Part shown: in pieces, positions 34,639 through 43,874 of the stretch | Numbering within the stretch: position 1 is the stretch's first letter | How the letters are laid out: each line of letters opens with the position of its first letter | Source of the DNA: Achromobacter mucicolens | GTDB lineage: Bacteria; Pseudomonadota; Gammaproteobacteria; Burkholderiales; Burkholderiaceae_B | Assembly: GCF_902859725.1 (NCBI RefSeq) | Contig: NZ_CADIJP010000018.1 | Location: forward strand, 62,001 to 126,000 | Length of the DNA: 64,000 nt | Direction of reading: 5' to 3' | Position numbers and translations under genes: made by a program | The notes under the pieces: model-generated | What the model was told of the DNA's origin: nothing | Databases searched by the model: none | What the model saw: only the letters and a program-made list of their open reading frames with translations

Positions 34639-36924
34639 TCAGGCCACGGCGGCCATGTCTTCGCTGCCCGACGCCTGGGCGTCGGCTTCCGCCTGGCGCG
34701 CCTGCGCCTGATAGAGGCGGTAGTAGGCGCCCTCGCGGGCCATCAGTTCTTCGTGCGGGCCCTGCTCCACGATCTGGCCGCGGTCCAGGACCACCAGGCG
34801 GTCGGCCTTGCGCAGCGTGCTCAGGCGGTGCGCGATCGCAATCGTGGTGCGGCCGCGCACCAGGTTGTCCAGGGCCTTCTGAATCTCTTTCTCGGTCGTG
34901 GTGTCCACCGACGACGTCGCTTCGTCCAGGATCAGGATGCGCGGGTCGATCAACAGCGCGCGCGCGATCGAGATGCGCTGGCGTTCGCCGCCCGACAAGG
35001 CCTGACCGCGTTCGCCCACCAGCGAGTCGTAGCCGTGCGGCAGGCGCAGGATGAACTCGTGCGCATGCGCGGCGCGCGCCGCGGCCACGATCTCGTCACG
35101 GGTGGCGTCAGGCCGGCCGTAGGCGATGTTCTCGGCAATGGTGCCAAAGAACAGGAACGGCTCCTGCAGCACCAGCCCGATATTGCGGCGGTAGTCGGCC
35201 ACGCGGACCGAACGGATGTCGGCGCCATCGACCAGCACCGCGCCTTCGGATACGTCGTAGAAGCGGCAGATCAGGTTGATCAGCGTGCTCTTGCCGGAAC
35301 CGCTGTGTCCCACCAGCCCGATCATTTCGCCCGGCGCGATAGTCAGGTTCAGCCCGCGTATGACCTGGCGGTTGCCATAGCGGAAACCGACGTCGCGCAG
35401 TTCGATGCGGCCATTGATGTGCGGCAGCTTGGCGGGGTTTTGCGGCTCGGGCACGCTGGACACATGGTCCAGGATGTCGAAAATGCGCTTGGCGCCAGCA
35501 GCGGCCTTTTGCGTGACCGACACGATGCGGCTCATGGAATCCAGGCGCATGTAGAAACGCCCGATATACGCCAGGAACGCGGCCAGCACGCCCACGGTGA
35601 TCTGCTTTTGCGAGACCTGCCAGATGCCGAAGATCCACACCACCAGCAAACCGACTTCGGTCAGCAGCGTGACGGTGGGCGAGAACAGCGACCACGTGGT
35701 GTTGACGCGGTCGTTGACTTCCAGGTTGCGGTTGTTGGCTTCGCGAAAGCGCGCGACCTCGCGTTTTTCCTGCGCAAACGCCTTGACCACGCGGATGCCG
35801 GGAATGGTGTCGGCCAGCACGTTGGTGATCTCGGACCAGATGCGGTCGACTTTTTCGAAGCCGTGGCGCAGGCGGTCGCGCACGGCATGGATCATCCAGA
35901 TGATGAACGGCAGCGGCACCAGCGTGACCAGCGCAAGCCACGGATTGATGCTGATCAGGATGACCGCCGTCATGGCGATCATGAGGATGTCGGTGGCGAA
36001 ATCCAACAGGTGCAGCGACAGGAACACGCAGATGCGGTCGGTTTCGCTGCCGATGCGCGAGATCAGGTCGCCGGTGCGCTTGCCGCCGAAATACTCAAGC
36101 GAAAGCTGCTGCAAGTGCGCGTAAGTGGTGGTGCGCAGATCGGCCCCGATACGTTCGCTGACCCAAGCCAGAATGTACGTGCGTGCCCAGCCCAGCCCCC
36201 ACGCCAGGATCGCCGATCCCAGCAGACCGCCCAAATACAGGCGCACCAGGCTGTAATCGATGGGTGCGCCGTTCTGAAACGGGATCAGCACGTCGTCCAT
36301 CAAGGGCATGGTCAGGTACGGCGGCACCAGCGTGGCCGCGGTGCCCAGCAATGTCAGCAGAAAGCCGGCAAACAGCGGGCCGCGATAGGGCCGCGCAAAC
36401 CGCCACAACCGCAGCAGCGCCCAGGTGGTCGACGGCGCGGCCTGTTCCTGGTTGCAGGTTGGACATTCTTCCTCGCCCGCAGGAATGACGTTATTACAGA
36501 TGGTGCAGGTGCGCTCTTCCAGCGCTTCGGCCTGTTTGCCCGACAAACGGATGGACTGCTGGGTTTCAAACTGCACCAAAAGCCGCAACGCCGCTGGATT
36601 GCACGCCAGCGTGAACCGCCAGACGGCAAGGCGCCCGCTGTCGTCATGCAGTTCCAGCCCGGCGGCGCCGGCATGGTCGCTGAGGGATAGCTTCAGTTGG
36701 GGGCCATATGGCCAGGATTCCCAACCGGAATCGTCGGGAAGACGGGCGACCAGCCGTTTATCGGTGACGGCGACCAGTCCCGGCTGGAACTTCAAACGCT
36801 GATCGAGGTCTATTTCGACCCAGGCCAGAAGGGTTTCGTCATCCGCCAGTTCGGTGCGGATTTCATCCCGCCAGCGGGCAGGAAATGCGTCGGCAAGGCC
36901 GGAAAGCAGGTTTGGTTTTTTCAT
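34639..36924 (-). CDS. cyanophycin-associated ABC transporter, fused permease-ATPase with N-terminal zinc ribbon
   Basis: 761 residues. An N-terminal soluble region (1-165) ends in a zinc-ribbon-like set, Cys140, Cys143, Cys154 and Cys157 (CTIC...CPTC). The exporter-type membrane domain (about 180-475) follows, then the ATPase with Walker A GHSGSGKST, signature LSGGERQR and Walker B ILILDEATSSVD. As a half-transporter it should work as a dimer in the inner membrane. Its place between DUF1854 and two cphA genes matches the cyanophycin-associated ABC transporters of Burkholderiales; what it moves is unknown. It is divergent from cphA. Confidence 0.9.
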   Translation of the reverse strand: MKKPNLLSGLADAFPARWRDEIRTELADDETLLAWVEIDLDQRLKFQPGLVAVTDKRLVARLPDDSGWESWPYGPQLKLSLSDHAGAAGLELHDDSGRLAVWRFTLACNPAALRLLVQFETQQSIRLSGKQAEALEERTCTICNNVIPAGEEECPTCNQEQAAPSTTWALLRLWRFARPYRGPLFAGFLLTLLGTAATLVPPYLTMPLMDDVLIPFQNGAPIDYSLVRLYLGGLLGSAILAWGLGWARTYILAWVSERIGADLRTTTYAHLQQLSLEYFGGKRTGDLISRIGSETDRICVFLSLHLLDFATDILMIAMTAVILISINPWLALVTLVPLPFIIWMIHAVRDRLRHGFEKVDRIWSEITNVLADTIPGIRVVKAFAQEKREVARFREANNRNLEVNDRVNTTWSLFSPTVTLLTEVGLLVVWIFGIWQVSQKQITVGVLAAFLAYIGRFYMRLDSMSRIVSVTQKAAAGAKRIFDILDHVSSVPEPQNPAKLPHINGRIELRDVGFRYGNRQVIRGLNLTIAPGEMIGLVGHSGSGKSTLINLICRFYDVSEGAVLVDGADIRSVRVADYRRNIGLVLQEPFLFFGTIAENIAYGRPDATRDEIVAAARAAHAHEFILRLPHGYDSLVGERGQALSGGERQRISIARALLIDPRILILDEATSSVDTTTEKEIQKALDNLVRGRTTIAIAHRLSTLRKADRLVVLDRGQIVEQGPHEELMAREGAYYRLYQAQARQAEADAQASGSEDMAAVA

Positions 36925-37040
36925 TGGAACGCATACCGGGCCAGAACTCTGCCCTACTAGGCGGCAACCGGTTTGACGCCAGCGGCGGCAAACGTGTCCC
37001 TTCCTTACAACACAACGAGTTCACGCCATGAAGGCGTCGT

Positions 37041-37046
37041 ATAGTA
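37041..37046 (+). promoter_or_regulatory. possible -10 element in the divergent cphA/ABC promoter region
   Basis: TATAGT is the best -10-like hexamer between the two divergent genes (36925-37183), about 140 bases before the first cphA start. A matching -35 is weak (TTCACG is only 14 bases away). The reverse strand of the same stretch also offers TATACT-like bases, so divergent overlapping promoters are possible. Confidence 0.3.
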
Positions 37047-37183
37047 TCAGCCGATTTTTCTAATTAGGAACATCTGGGATCCCCCACTCGTTGGCATTAT
37101 TCTTAAGGCGCAACCCCAATAAAATCGCGGTCTTGCATAGGGGCGTCCGCGCGTGCCAACCTGCTTCTCGAGCGAATTAAAAC

Positions 37184-39799
37184 ATGAAAAAGAAAGACAT
37201 TGAATTTATCGATGTCGTGGCTTTGCGCGGCCCGAACATTTGGACGTATCGTCCGGTCCTTGAAGCATGGGTGGATATCGGCGAACTGGAGGACTACCCC
37301 TCCAACACGATTCCCGGATTTTATGAGCGCCTGAGCGAATGGCTGCCGACCCTGATCGAGCACCGGTGCAGCCCCGGCGTGCGAGGCGGTTTTCTGGCCC
37401 GCCTCAAAGAAGGCACCTGGCCCGGCCACATTCTCGAGCACGTCACGCTTGAACTGCAGAACCTGGCGGGCCTGCGCGGCGGCTTCGGCAAGGCGCGCGA
37501 AACCTCCAAGCGCGGCGTCTATAAAGTCGTTGTGCGCGCCTGGCAGGAACAGGTTACCCGCACCGCGCTGAACGAAGCGCGCGACCTCGTCATGGCCGCC
37601 ATCGAGGACCGCCCGTTCGACGTGTCCGCCACCATCGCCAAGCTGCGCAGCCTGGTCGACCGCCACTGCCTCGGCCCCAGCACGGCCTGCATCGTGGACG
37701 CGGCCGACGACCGCGACATCCCTTATATCCGCCTTTTTGAGGGCAACCTCGTCCAATTCGGCTACGGCTCGGCGCAACGCCGCATCTGGACGGCCGAGAC
37801 CGATCGCACCAGCGCCATCGCCGAGGGCATCTCGCGCGACAAGGACCTGACCAAGGAACTGCTGTCGACCTGCGGCGTGCCGGTGCCCGAAGGGCGCCTG
37901 GTCGACAGCGAGGAAGACGCCTGGGACGCCGCCGAAGACATCGGACTGCCCGTGGTGGTCAAGCCCTACGACGGCAACCATGGCCGCGGCGTCTTCACCA
38001 ACCTGACGACCCGCGAAGAAGTGGTGTCGGCTTACCGCGTCGCCGTGGACGAAGGCAGCGGCGTCATCGTCGAACGCTTCGTGCTGGGCAACGAACACCG
38101 CCTGCTGGTGGTGGGCAACCGCATGGTCGCCGCTGCCGCCGGCGAACCGGCGTGGGTCACGGGCGACGGCAAGTCCACGGTCACCGAACTCATCGACAGC
38201 CAGATCAACACCGACCCGCGCCGCGGCCGCACCGAGAACCATCCGCTCAATTTTGTGCGCCTGGATTCCGCCGCCCGGCTGGAAATCGCGCGGCAGGGCC
38301 TGACCGAAGACAGCGTTCCGCCCGAGGGCCAGCGCGTGCTGGTGCAGCGCAGCGGCAACGTCGCATTCGACGTGACCGACCGCGTCCACCCCAGCGTCGC
38401 GGCCACCGTGACGCTCGCGGCACGCATCGTCGGCCTGGACATTGCCGGCGTGGACCTGGTGGCCGAAGACATCACGCGCCCCCTGGACGAACAGCGCGGC
38501 GCCATCGTCGAAGTCAACGCCGGCCCGGGCCTGCTGATGCACCTGAAGCCCGCCGACGGCGCGCCGCGCCCGGTGGGCCGCGCCATCGTCGATCACCTCT
38601 TCCCCGAGGGCGAGGCTGGCCGCATTCCCATCGTCGGCGTGACCGGCACCAACGGCAAGACCGTCGTCGCCCGCCTGGTGGCGCGCCTCTTGCACCTGTC
38701 GGGCAAGCGCACGGGCCTGGCGTGCAGCGAAGGCCTGTATCTGGACCGCCGCCTGGTGCAAAAGGGCGACCGCGCCGACTTCGCGTCGGGCACGCGCCTT
38801 TTGATGAACCGCAACGTGGACGCCGCCGTCATCGAGAACGACAGCGGCGTGATCCTGGGCCAAGGCCTGGCCTACGACCGCTGCCAGGTCGGCGTCGTCA
38901 CCAACATCGATGACGGCGACCATCTGGGCGACTACGACATCAACGAAACCGAGCGCCTGTTCAACGTGTTCCGCACGCAGGTCGACGTCGTCCTGCCCGA
39001 TGGCGTGGCCGTGCTGAATGCACGCGATCCGCGCGTGGTCGAAATGGCCGAGCTCTGCGACGGTTCCGTCATCTTCTTTGGCATCGATCCCGCCCTGCCC
39101 GCCATCGTGCAGCATCTGGCCCAGGACGGGCGCGCGGTGTTCGTGCGCGACGGCAGCATCGTGCTGGCCCGAGGCAGCCATGAGGAACGCCTGGCCGACG
39201 TCGCCGCCATTCCGCTGACGCACGGCGGCCGCGTGGCCTTCCAGGTCGAGAACGTGCTGGCGGCCGTGGGTTCGGCCTGGGCGCTGGACATTCCCGTTGA
39301 ATTGATCCGCGCCGGCATCGAGACCTTCGATATCGATCAGGCGGATGCCCCGTGGCAGTTCACGCTGTTCGAGCGCAATGGCGCGACGGTCGTCGTGGAC
39401 GACGTGCATAACGCGTCGGCGCTGCGCCCGCTGATCGCCGCCATCGACCAGTTTCCTTCCGGCAAGCGCGCCGCGGTCTACTCGGCCGGCGCGGACCGCC
39501 GCGATGCGGACCTGATCGAGCAAGGCAAGCTGCTCGGCGACGCATTCGACCGCGTGGTCCTCTACGACGACACGACGGTGCGCAGCAAGCGTCCCGAGGG
39601 CGAGGCGCGCGCGCTGTTGCGCCAGGGCCTGGCGCAGGGCAGCCGCGTCAAGGACATCCAGGAAGAGCCTGACCACGGCAAGGCCATCGCCAGCGTGCTC
39701 GATGGCATCGGAAGCGGCGACTTCGCTCTGCTGCAGTCCGACGAGGCGTTCTCCGGCCCGACCATCGACCTGGTCCGCCGCTGGATCCAACAACACTGA
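37184..39799 (+). CDS. cphA: cyanophycin synthetase, first (divergent) copy
   Basis: 871 residues: N-terminal domain, ATP-grasp domain (about 220-480, with VVVKPYDGNHGRGV) and a Mur-ligase-like domain with the P-loop GTNGKT at 488-493. Cyanophycin synthetases build the aspartate-arginine polymer multi-L-arginyl-poly-L-aspartate. Compared with the following copy, this one reads GTNGKTVVARL and DDVHN (739-743) where the canonical enzyme has GTNGKTTTVRL and DYGHN, so its Mur-like half is altered but not obviously dead. Beta-proteobacteria often carry two cphA genes side by side; the division of labour is not certain. Confidence 0.92.
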   Translation: MKKKDIEFIDVVALRGPNIWTYRPVLEAWVDIGELEDYPSNTIPGFYERLSEWLPTLIEHRCSPGVRGGFLARLKEGTWPGHILEHVTLELQNLAGLRGGFGKARETSKRGVYKVVVRAWQEQVTRTALNEARDLVMAAIEDRPFDVSATIAKLRSLVDRHCLGPSTACIVDAADDRDIPYIRLFEGNLVQFGYGSAQRRIWTAETDRTSAIAEGISRDKDLTKELLSTCGVPVPEGRLVDSEEDAWDAAEDIGLPVVVKPYDGNHGRGVFTNLTTREEVVSAYRVAVDEGSGVIVERFVLGNEHRLLVVGNRMVAAAAGEPAWVTGDGKSTVTELIDSQINTDPRRGRTENHPLNFVRLDSAARLEIARQGLTEDSVPPEGQRVLVQRSGNVAFDVTDRVHPSVAATVTLAARIVGLDIAGVDLVAEDITRPLDEQRGAIVEVNAGPGLLMHLKPADGAPRPVGRAIVDHLFPEGEAGRIPIVGVTGTNGKTVVARLVARLLHLSGKRTGLACSEGLYLDRRLVQKGDRADFASGTRLLMNRNVDAAVIENDSGVILGQGLAYDRCQVGVVTNIDDGDHLGDYDINETERLFNVFRTQVDVVLPDGVAVLNARDPRVVEMAELCDGSVIFFGIDPALPAIVQHLAQDGRAVFVRDGSIVLARGSHEERLADVAAIPLTHGGRVAFQVENVLAAVGSAWALDIPVELIRAGIETFDIDQADAPWQFTLFERNGATVVVDDVHNASALRPLIAAIDQFPSGKRAAVYSAGADRRDADLIEQGKLLGDAFDRVVLYDDTTVRSKRPEGEARALLRQGLAQGSRVKDIQEEPDHGKAIASVLDGIGSGDFALLQSDEAFSGPTIDLVRRWIQQH

Positions 39800-39861
39800 C
39801 ACTACTCCGCTCGCGTCCGCCCCCAGTGGCGGACGCGCGCCAGACGACAGGAAACCCTGCC

Positions 39862-42432
39862 ATGGAAGTCTCCCGTATCCGAGCATTGCGCGGCCCCAAC
39901 CTGTGGAGCAAGAACACCGCCATCGAGGCCATCGTGTCTTGCGGCGATGCCGAATGCTCCATCGATAACCTGCCCGAGTTTGAAGCGCGCCTGCGCGCGC
40001 GCCTGCCGCAGACCGGATTGCTGCGTCCCGAAGGCCATCAGGACGCGGTGTCCATCGCGCACGTGCTGCAGATCGTTGCGCTGACGATGCAGGCGCACGC
40101 CGGCTGCCCCGTCACGTTCGGCCGCACTGCCTCCACCATCGAGCCCGGCGTGTTCCAGGTCGTGGTCGAGTACAGCGAAGAAGAAGTCGGCAAGCTGGCA
40201 ATGGAACTGGCTCAGGACCTCGTGCGCGCCGCGCTCGATGACACGCCGTTCGACATCGCCGACGCCTTGAAGCGCCTGCGCGAACTGGACGAAGACGTCC
40301 GCCTGGGACCCAGCACCGGCTCCATCGTGAACGCCGCCACGGCGCGCAACATCCCGTACCGCCGCCTGACGCAAGGCAGCATGGTGCAGTTCGGCTGGGG
40401 CAGCAAGCAACGCCGCATCCAGGCCGCGGAAACCGATCTGACCAGCGCCATCTCGGAATCCATCGCGCAGGACAAGGACTTGACCAAGATGCTGCTGGAC
40501 GCCGCCGGCGTGCCGGTGCCGATGGGCCGTTCCGTGACCAGCGCCGAAGAGGCCTGGGAAGCGGCGCAGGAACTGGGCGGTCCGGTCGTGGTCAAGCCGC
40601 GCGACGGCAGCCAGGGCCGCGGCGTCGCGGTCAACATCGAGACCCGCGAGCGGGTGATCCAGGCCTTTGAAGTGGCCGAGGAAATCAGTTCCGAGGTCAT
40701 CGTCGAACGCTACATTCCCGGCCACGATTTCCGACTGCTGGTGGTCGGCGGCGCGCTGGTGGCGGCCTCGCGCCGCGATCCCCCGCAGGTCACGGGCGAC
40801 GGCCAGCACACGATCCGCCAACTCGTCGACCAGGTCAACGCCGACCCTTTGCGCGGCGATGGCCACGCCACGTCCCTGACCAAGATCCGCTTTGACGACA
40901 TCGCCCTGGCGACGCTGAAAAAGCAGGGCTTTGACGCCGATTCCGTGCCGCCCTCCGGCACCCTGATCTTCCTGCGCAACAACGCCAACCTCAGCACGGG
41001 CGGCTCGGCCACCGACGTGACCGACGAAGTCCACCCGGAAATGGCGGCGCGCGCGGTGTCTGCGGCCCGCATGATCGGCCTGGATATCTGCGGCGTGGAC
41101 GTGGTGGCCGAAAGCGTGCACTACCCGCTCGAAGAGCAGCACGGCGGCGTGGTCGAGGTCAACGCCGCGCCCGGCCTGCGCATGCACCTGAATCCTTCGT
41201 TCGGCAAGGGCCGCGCGGTGGGCGAAGCCATCATCGCCAACATGTTCGCGGACGGCGAGGACGGCCGCATCCCGGTCGTGGCCGTCGCGGGCACCAACGG
41301 CAAGACCACCACGGTGCGCCTGACCGCGCATCTGCTGGGCGTGGCCGACAACCGCGTGGGCATGACGAATTCGGACGGCGTGTACGTGGACAACCTGCGC
41401 ATCGACACCGGCGACTGCAGCGGCCCGCGCAGCGCGCGCAGCGTGCTGATGCATCCGGACGTGGACGCCGCCGTGTTCGAAACCGCGCGCGGCGGCATCC
41501 TGCGCGAAGGGCTGGCGTTCGACCGCTGCAACGTCGCCATTGTCACCAACATCGGCATGGGCGATCACCTGGGGCTGGGCTACATCAGCACGGTCGAGGA
41601 CCTGGCCGTGGTCAAGCGCGTGATCGTCCAGCATGTGCATCCGAGCGGCATGGCGGTGCTGAACGCCGCCGATCCGATCGTGGCCGAAATGGCTTCGAGC
41701 TGCCCGGGCTCGATCACCTACTTTGCCGAAGACCGCAATCATCCCGTGCTGGCCACGCACCGCGCGCAGGGCCTGCGATCGGTGTACCGCGATGGCGATG
41801 CCATCGTGGCGGCGCAGGGCGCCGACGAAGTGCGCTTCCCGCTGGCCGAGATTCCGCTCACCCGCAACGGCACGATCACCTTCCAGGTCGAAAACGCGAT
41901 GGCGTCGATTGCGGCGGCATGGGCGCTGAACCTGGGCTGGGACGTCATCCGCCGCGGCCTGGCCACGTTCGTCAACGATGCGCAGACGGCGCCCGGCCGC
42001 TTCAACGTGTTCGATTACCGCGGCGCGACCGTGATCGCCGACTACGGCCACAACCCCGACGCCATCCAGGCGCTGGTGCGCGCGGTGGACGCCATGCCGG
42101 CCAAGCGCCGCTCGGTCGTCATCAGCGGCGCGGGCGACCGCCGCGACGAAGACATCCGCATGCAGACCGAGATCCTGGGCGCCGCCTTCGACGACGTGCT
42201 GCTCTACCAGGATCAATGCCAACGCGGCCGCGCGGACGGCGAGGTGCTGGCCTTGCTGCAGCAGGGCCTGGTGGGCGCCAGCCGCGCCACGCACATCGAC
42301 GAGATCCACGGCGAGTTCCTGGCGATCGACACGGCGCTGTCGCGCCTGAACCCGGGCGATCTGTGCCTGATCCTGGTCGATCAGGTGGAAGAAGCGCTGG
42401 CGCATATCGCCCAGCGCATCGCGCAGCCCTGA
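39862..42432 (+). CDS. cphA: cyanophycin synthetase, canonical copy
   Basis: 856 residues with all features of CphA1: ATP-grasp (VVVKPRDGSQGRGV), P-loop GTNGKTTTVRL from residue 477, TARGGILREGL, and DYGHNPDA from residue 727. Uses ATP to add aspartate and then arginine to the growing polymer. AGGAAA precedes the ATG at 39862; the 12 codons before it run into the intergenic gap and do not match the family. It follows the first copy by 62 bases and ends at a strong terminator. No cyanophycinase gene is seen in the window. Confidence 0.95.
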   Translation: MEVSRIRALRGPNLWSKNTAIEAIVSCGDAECSIDNLPEFEARLRARLPQTGLLRPEGHQDAVSIAHVLQIVALTMQAHAGCPVTFGRTASTIEPGVFQVVVEYSEEEVGKLAMELAQDLVRAALDDTPFDIADALKRLRELDEDVRLGPSTGSIVNAATARNIPYRRLTQGSMVQFGWGSKQRRIQAAETDLTSAISESIAQDKDLTKMLLDAAGVPVPMGRSVTSAEEAWEAAQELGGPVVVKPRDGSQGRGVAVNIETRERVIQAFEVAEEISSEVIVERYIPGHDFRLLVVGGALVAASRRDPPQVTGDGQHTIRQLVDQVNADPLRGDGHATSLTKIRFDDIALATLKKQGFDADSVPPSGTLIFLRNNANLSTGGSATDVTDEVHPEMAARAVSAARMIGLDICGVDVVAESVHYPLEEQHGGVVEVNAAPGLRMHLNPSFGKGRAVGEAIIANMFADGEDGRIPVVAVAGTNGKTTTVRLTAHLLGVADNRVGMTNSDGVYVDNLRIDTGDCSGPRSARSVLMHPDVDAAVFETARGGILREGLAFDRCNVAIVTNIGMGDHLGLGYISTVEDLAVVKRVIVQHVHPSGMAVLNAADPIVAEMASSCPGSITYFAEDRNHPVLATHRAQGLRSVYRDGDAIVAAQGADEVRFPLAEIPLTRNGTITFQVENAMASIAAAWALNLGWDVIRRGLATFVNDAQTAPGRFNVFDYRGATVIADYGHNPDAIQALVRAVDAMPAKRRSVVISGAGDRRDEDIRMQTEILGAAFDDVLLYQDQCQRGRADGEVLALLQQGLVGASRATHIDEIHGEFLAIDTALSRLNPGDLCLILVDQVEEALAHIAQRIAQP

Positions 42433-42450
42433 CCGGGTCGCGGGACAAAG

Positions 42451-42478
42451 ACGGGGCGCTCAGGCGCCCCGTTTTTTT
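42451..42478 (+). terminator. terminator after the cphA pair
   Basis: ACGGGGCGC (42451-42459) pairs with GCGCCCCGT (42464-42472) around a four-base loop and is followed by T residues, 18 bases after the cphA stop. It lies between convergent cphA and the small lipoprotein gene. Confidence 0.9.
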
Positions 42479-42490
42479 GTCCTGATCGCC

Positions 42491-42610
42491 TTAGCCGTGC
42501 GGCGCGACCACGGGTGCCGAAGCCTGGTACCTGTCGGTCACATGGGTGCATCCCACGGCAGCCATGGCGCCCAGCGCCAGCAAGATCGCGCTGCAAAGTC
42601 GTTTCGTCAT
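42491..42610 (-). CDS. tiny lipoprotein (39 residues)
   Basis: Starts MTKRLCSAILLALGAMAAVG with the lipobox AVGC at Cys21, then only 18 mature residues (THVTDRYQASAPVVAPHG) before TAA. The compact type II signal peptide and normal codon use support it as real. GGGAGAAAG lies upstream of the ATG on the minus strand. Such entericidin-sized lipoproteins are easily missed. Function unknown. Confidence 0.7.
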   Translation of the reverse strand: MTKRLCSAILLALGAMAAVGCTHVTDRYQASAPVVAPHG

Positions 42611-42977
42611 GCGGGCTTTCTCCCTTCGGGTGTGTCGAACCGCCAGCCGGTTCCTCGTGGACTATACCGGCCCGGGGACCGCCCGGCCACCCGCGCCATT
42701 GCTGGCGTTCGAGCGGATCGGTTACCAGCCGCGCTCAAAAGGGGTCAAATCGTTGCTCAAATGTAACTCGGCCCTATCGCTCCCGGGATGCGATTTCTCG
42801 TCTCAAACACGGGGCTTTTTCCACATTGGCGCAGTTACATTTCTCCACAGCGTCGTTTGACAGCCCCAGGGGGCGACTCGTAGCTTAGAACCTAGCTGAT
42901 CAGTACCCAACACACCGCGTCAGGGCAGCTTCATAGGCCATGAACCTGCCGCCGCACGTAACCAGAGAGAGGTCACC
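42611..42977. other. intergenic region upstream of the CsbD cassette
   Basis: 367 bases without a supportable gene. It holds an inverted repeat AAATGTAAC (42759-42767) / GTTACATTT (42834-42842) and a perfect -35 hexamer (described separately). The stretch 42740-42850 is markedly AT-richer than the flanks. Confidence 0.5.
42857..42886 (+). promoter_or_regulatory. candidate promoter of the csbD-DUF1328-BON cassette
   Basis: TTGACA at 42857-42862 is a perfect -35 hexamer. TAGCTT at 42881-42886, 18 bases later, is a poor -10 match, so an activator or another sigma factor may be needed. The inverted repeat GTTACATTT ends 15 bases before the -35. Confidence 0.4.
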
Positions 42978-43178
42978 ATGAACAACGACATCATCGCCGG
43001 AAAGTGGAAGCAACTGACGGGCAAGGCCAAGGCGGCTTGGGGTGAACTCACCGACGACGAGCTGACCCGTACCGAGGGCAATGCCGAACGCCTGGCTGGT
43101 CTGATCCAGGAGCGCTACGGCAAGACCAAGGACGAGGCGCAAAAGGAAGTCCGGGATTTCTTCGACCGTAATCCCTGA
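42978..43178 (+). CDS. CsbD family stress protein
   Basis: 66 residues with the family core [22 protein letters not shown] and a charged helical tail, as in CsbD/YjbJ general stress proteins. Cytoplasmic; molecular role unknown. GAGAGAGG lies before the ATG. It is followed by two other small stress-type genes in the same direction. Confidence 0.92.
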   Translation: MNNDIIAGKWKQLTGKAKAAWGELTDDELTRTEGNAERLAGLIQERYGKTKDEAQKEVRDFFDRNP

Positions 43179-43205
43179 TCTACATAAACACCAGGAGAAG
43201 CTGTC

Positions 43206-43370
43206 ATGTTGCATTACGCCGTAGTTTTCTTCGTCATCGCGATCATCGCGGCTGTCCTGGGTTTCGGCGGCATCGCCGCCGGCGCCGCGGGGATTGCCAA
43301 GATCCTGTTCTTCGTCTTTCTGGTTCTGGCACTGCTGTCCATTCTGGGCGGCGCCTTCCGCAAGAAATAG
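43206..43370 (+). CDS. DUF1328 small membrane protein
   Basis: 54 residues, starting [20 protein letters not shown] and ending GGAFRKK, with two hydrophobic helices around a glycine-rich turn ([12 protein letters not shown]). This is the YtjA/DUF1328 family, often found next to CsbD and BON genes in beta-proteobacteria. AGGAG precedes the ATG at 43206. Function unknown; a role in envelope stress is inferred from the company. Confidence 0.9.
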   Translation: MLHYAVVFFVIAIIAAVLGFGGIAAGAAGIAKILFFVFLVLALLSILGGAFRKK

Positions 43371-43444
43371 AACGAGCACCTGAACGTTTTTAGTTAGTCA
43401 TTGCGTCTCGAACGCGCTGAACACCAATAAAAAGGAGCATTACT

Positions 43445-43783
43445 ATGGAAATTCGCAAGCTGATCGCCGCCGCCGCACTGGGTACGGGCGCTGTCTTCAC
43501 TTCCATGGCTTTTGCCGCCGACGACGGCAAGCCGAAACAGTCCGTGGGTGAATACGCGTCCGACGCCACCGTGACCACCAAGGTCAAGGCCGCCTTCGTG
43601 GCCGACAAGCAACTGAGCGCCCTGGAAATCGCTGTTGAAACCAACAACGGCGTTGCCACGCTGACCGGTACCGTCGGCACCGCTGCCGAAGCGGATCATG
43701 CCGCGACGGTCGCCCGTGGCGTCGAGGGCGTGAAGCAGGTCAAGAACAACATCAAGGTTGATCCTGCCAAGAACCGCAAGTAA
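43445..43783 (+). CDS. periplasmic BON domain protein (OsmY-like)
   Basis: 112 residues: signal peptide (about 1-24, ending MAFA) and one BON domain (about 38-108) with DATVTTKVKAAFVAD, GVATLTGTVGT and VKQVKNNIKV. Related to OsmY, a periplasmic osmotic-stress chaperone, but with one BON domain rather than two. AAGGAG precedes the ATG. It closes the three-gene stress cassette and is followed by a terminator. Confidence 0.9.
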   Translation: MEIRKLIAAAALGTGAVFTSMAFAADDGKPKQSVGEYASDATVTTKVKAAFVADKQLSALEIAVETNNGVATLTGTVGTAAEADHAATVARGVEGVKQVKNNIKVDPAKNRK

Positions 43784-43815
43784 TCAGGCAACGAACTTTC
43801 GACGCCGGATTTGAG

Positions 43816-43847
43816 AACGGCGCCTGTGCAAACACAGGCGCCGTTTT
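43816..43847 (+). terminator. terminator after the BON gene, probably bidirectional
   Basis: Perfect 13-bp stem AACGGCGCCTGTG (43816-43828) with CACAGGCGCCGTT (43833-43845) around a four-base loop, then TT; the T run is only four long counting the end of the stem. Lies between the convergent BON and PhzF-like genes. Confidence 0.85.
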
Positions 43848-43874
43848 CACGTGCGCGATCTGAAAGGGTCGGGG

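Noticed and set aside
37103-39886. Very long open frame on the minus strand opposite the first cphA (over 900 codons), with His/Val/Asp-rich composition.
   Set aside because: Its codons mirror the strongly biased third positions of cphA in high-GC DNA, and the product matches no family. Similar mirror frames lie opposite gyrA, the bcsB-like/nfrB genes and the second cphA.
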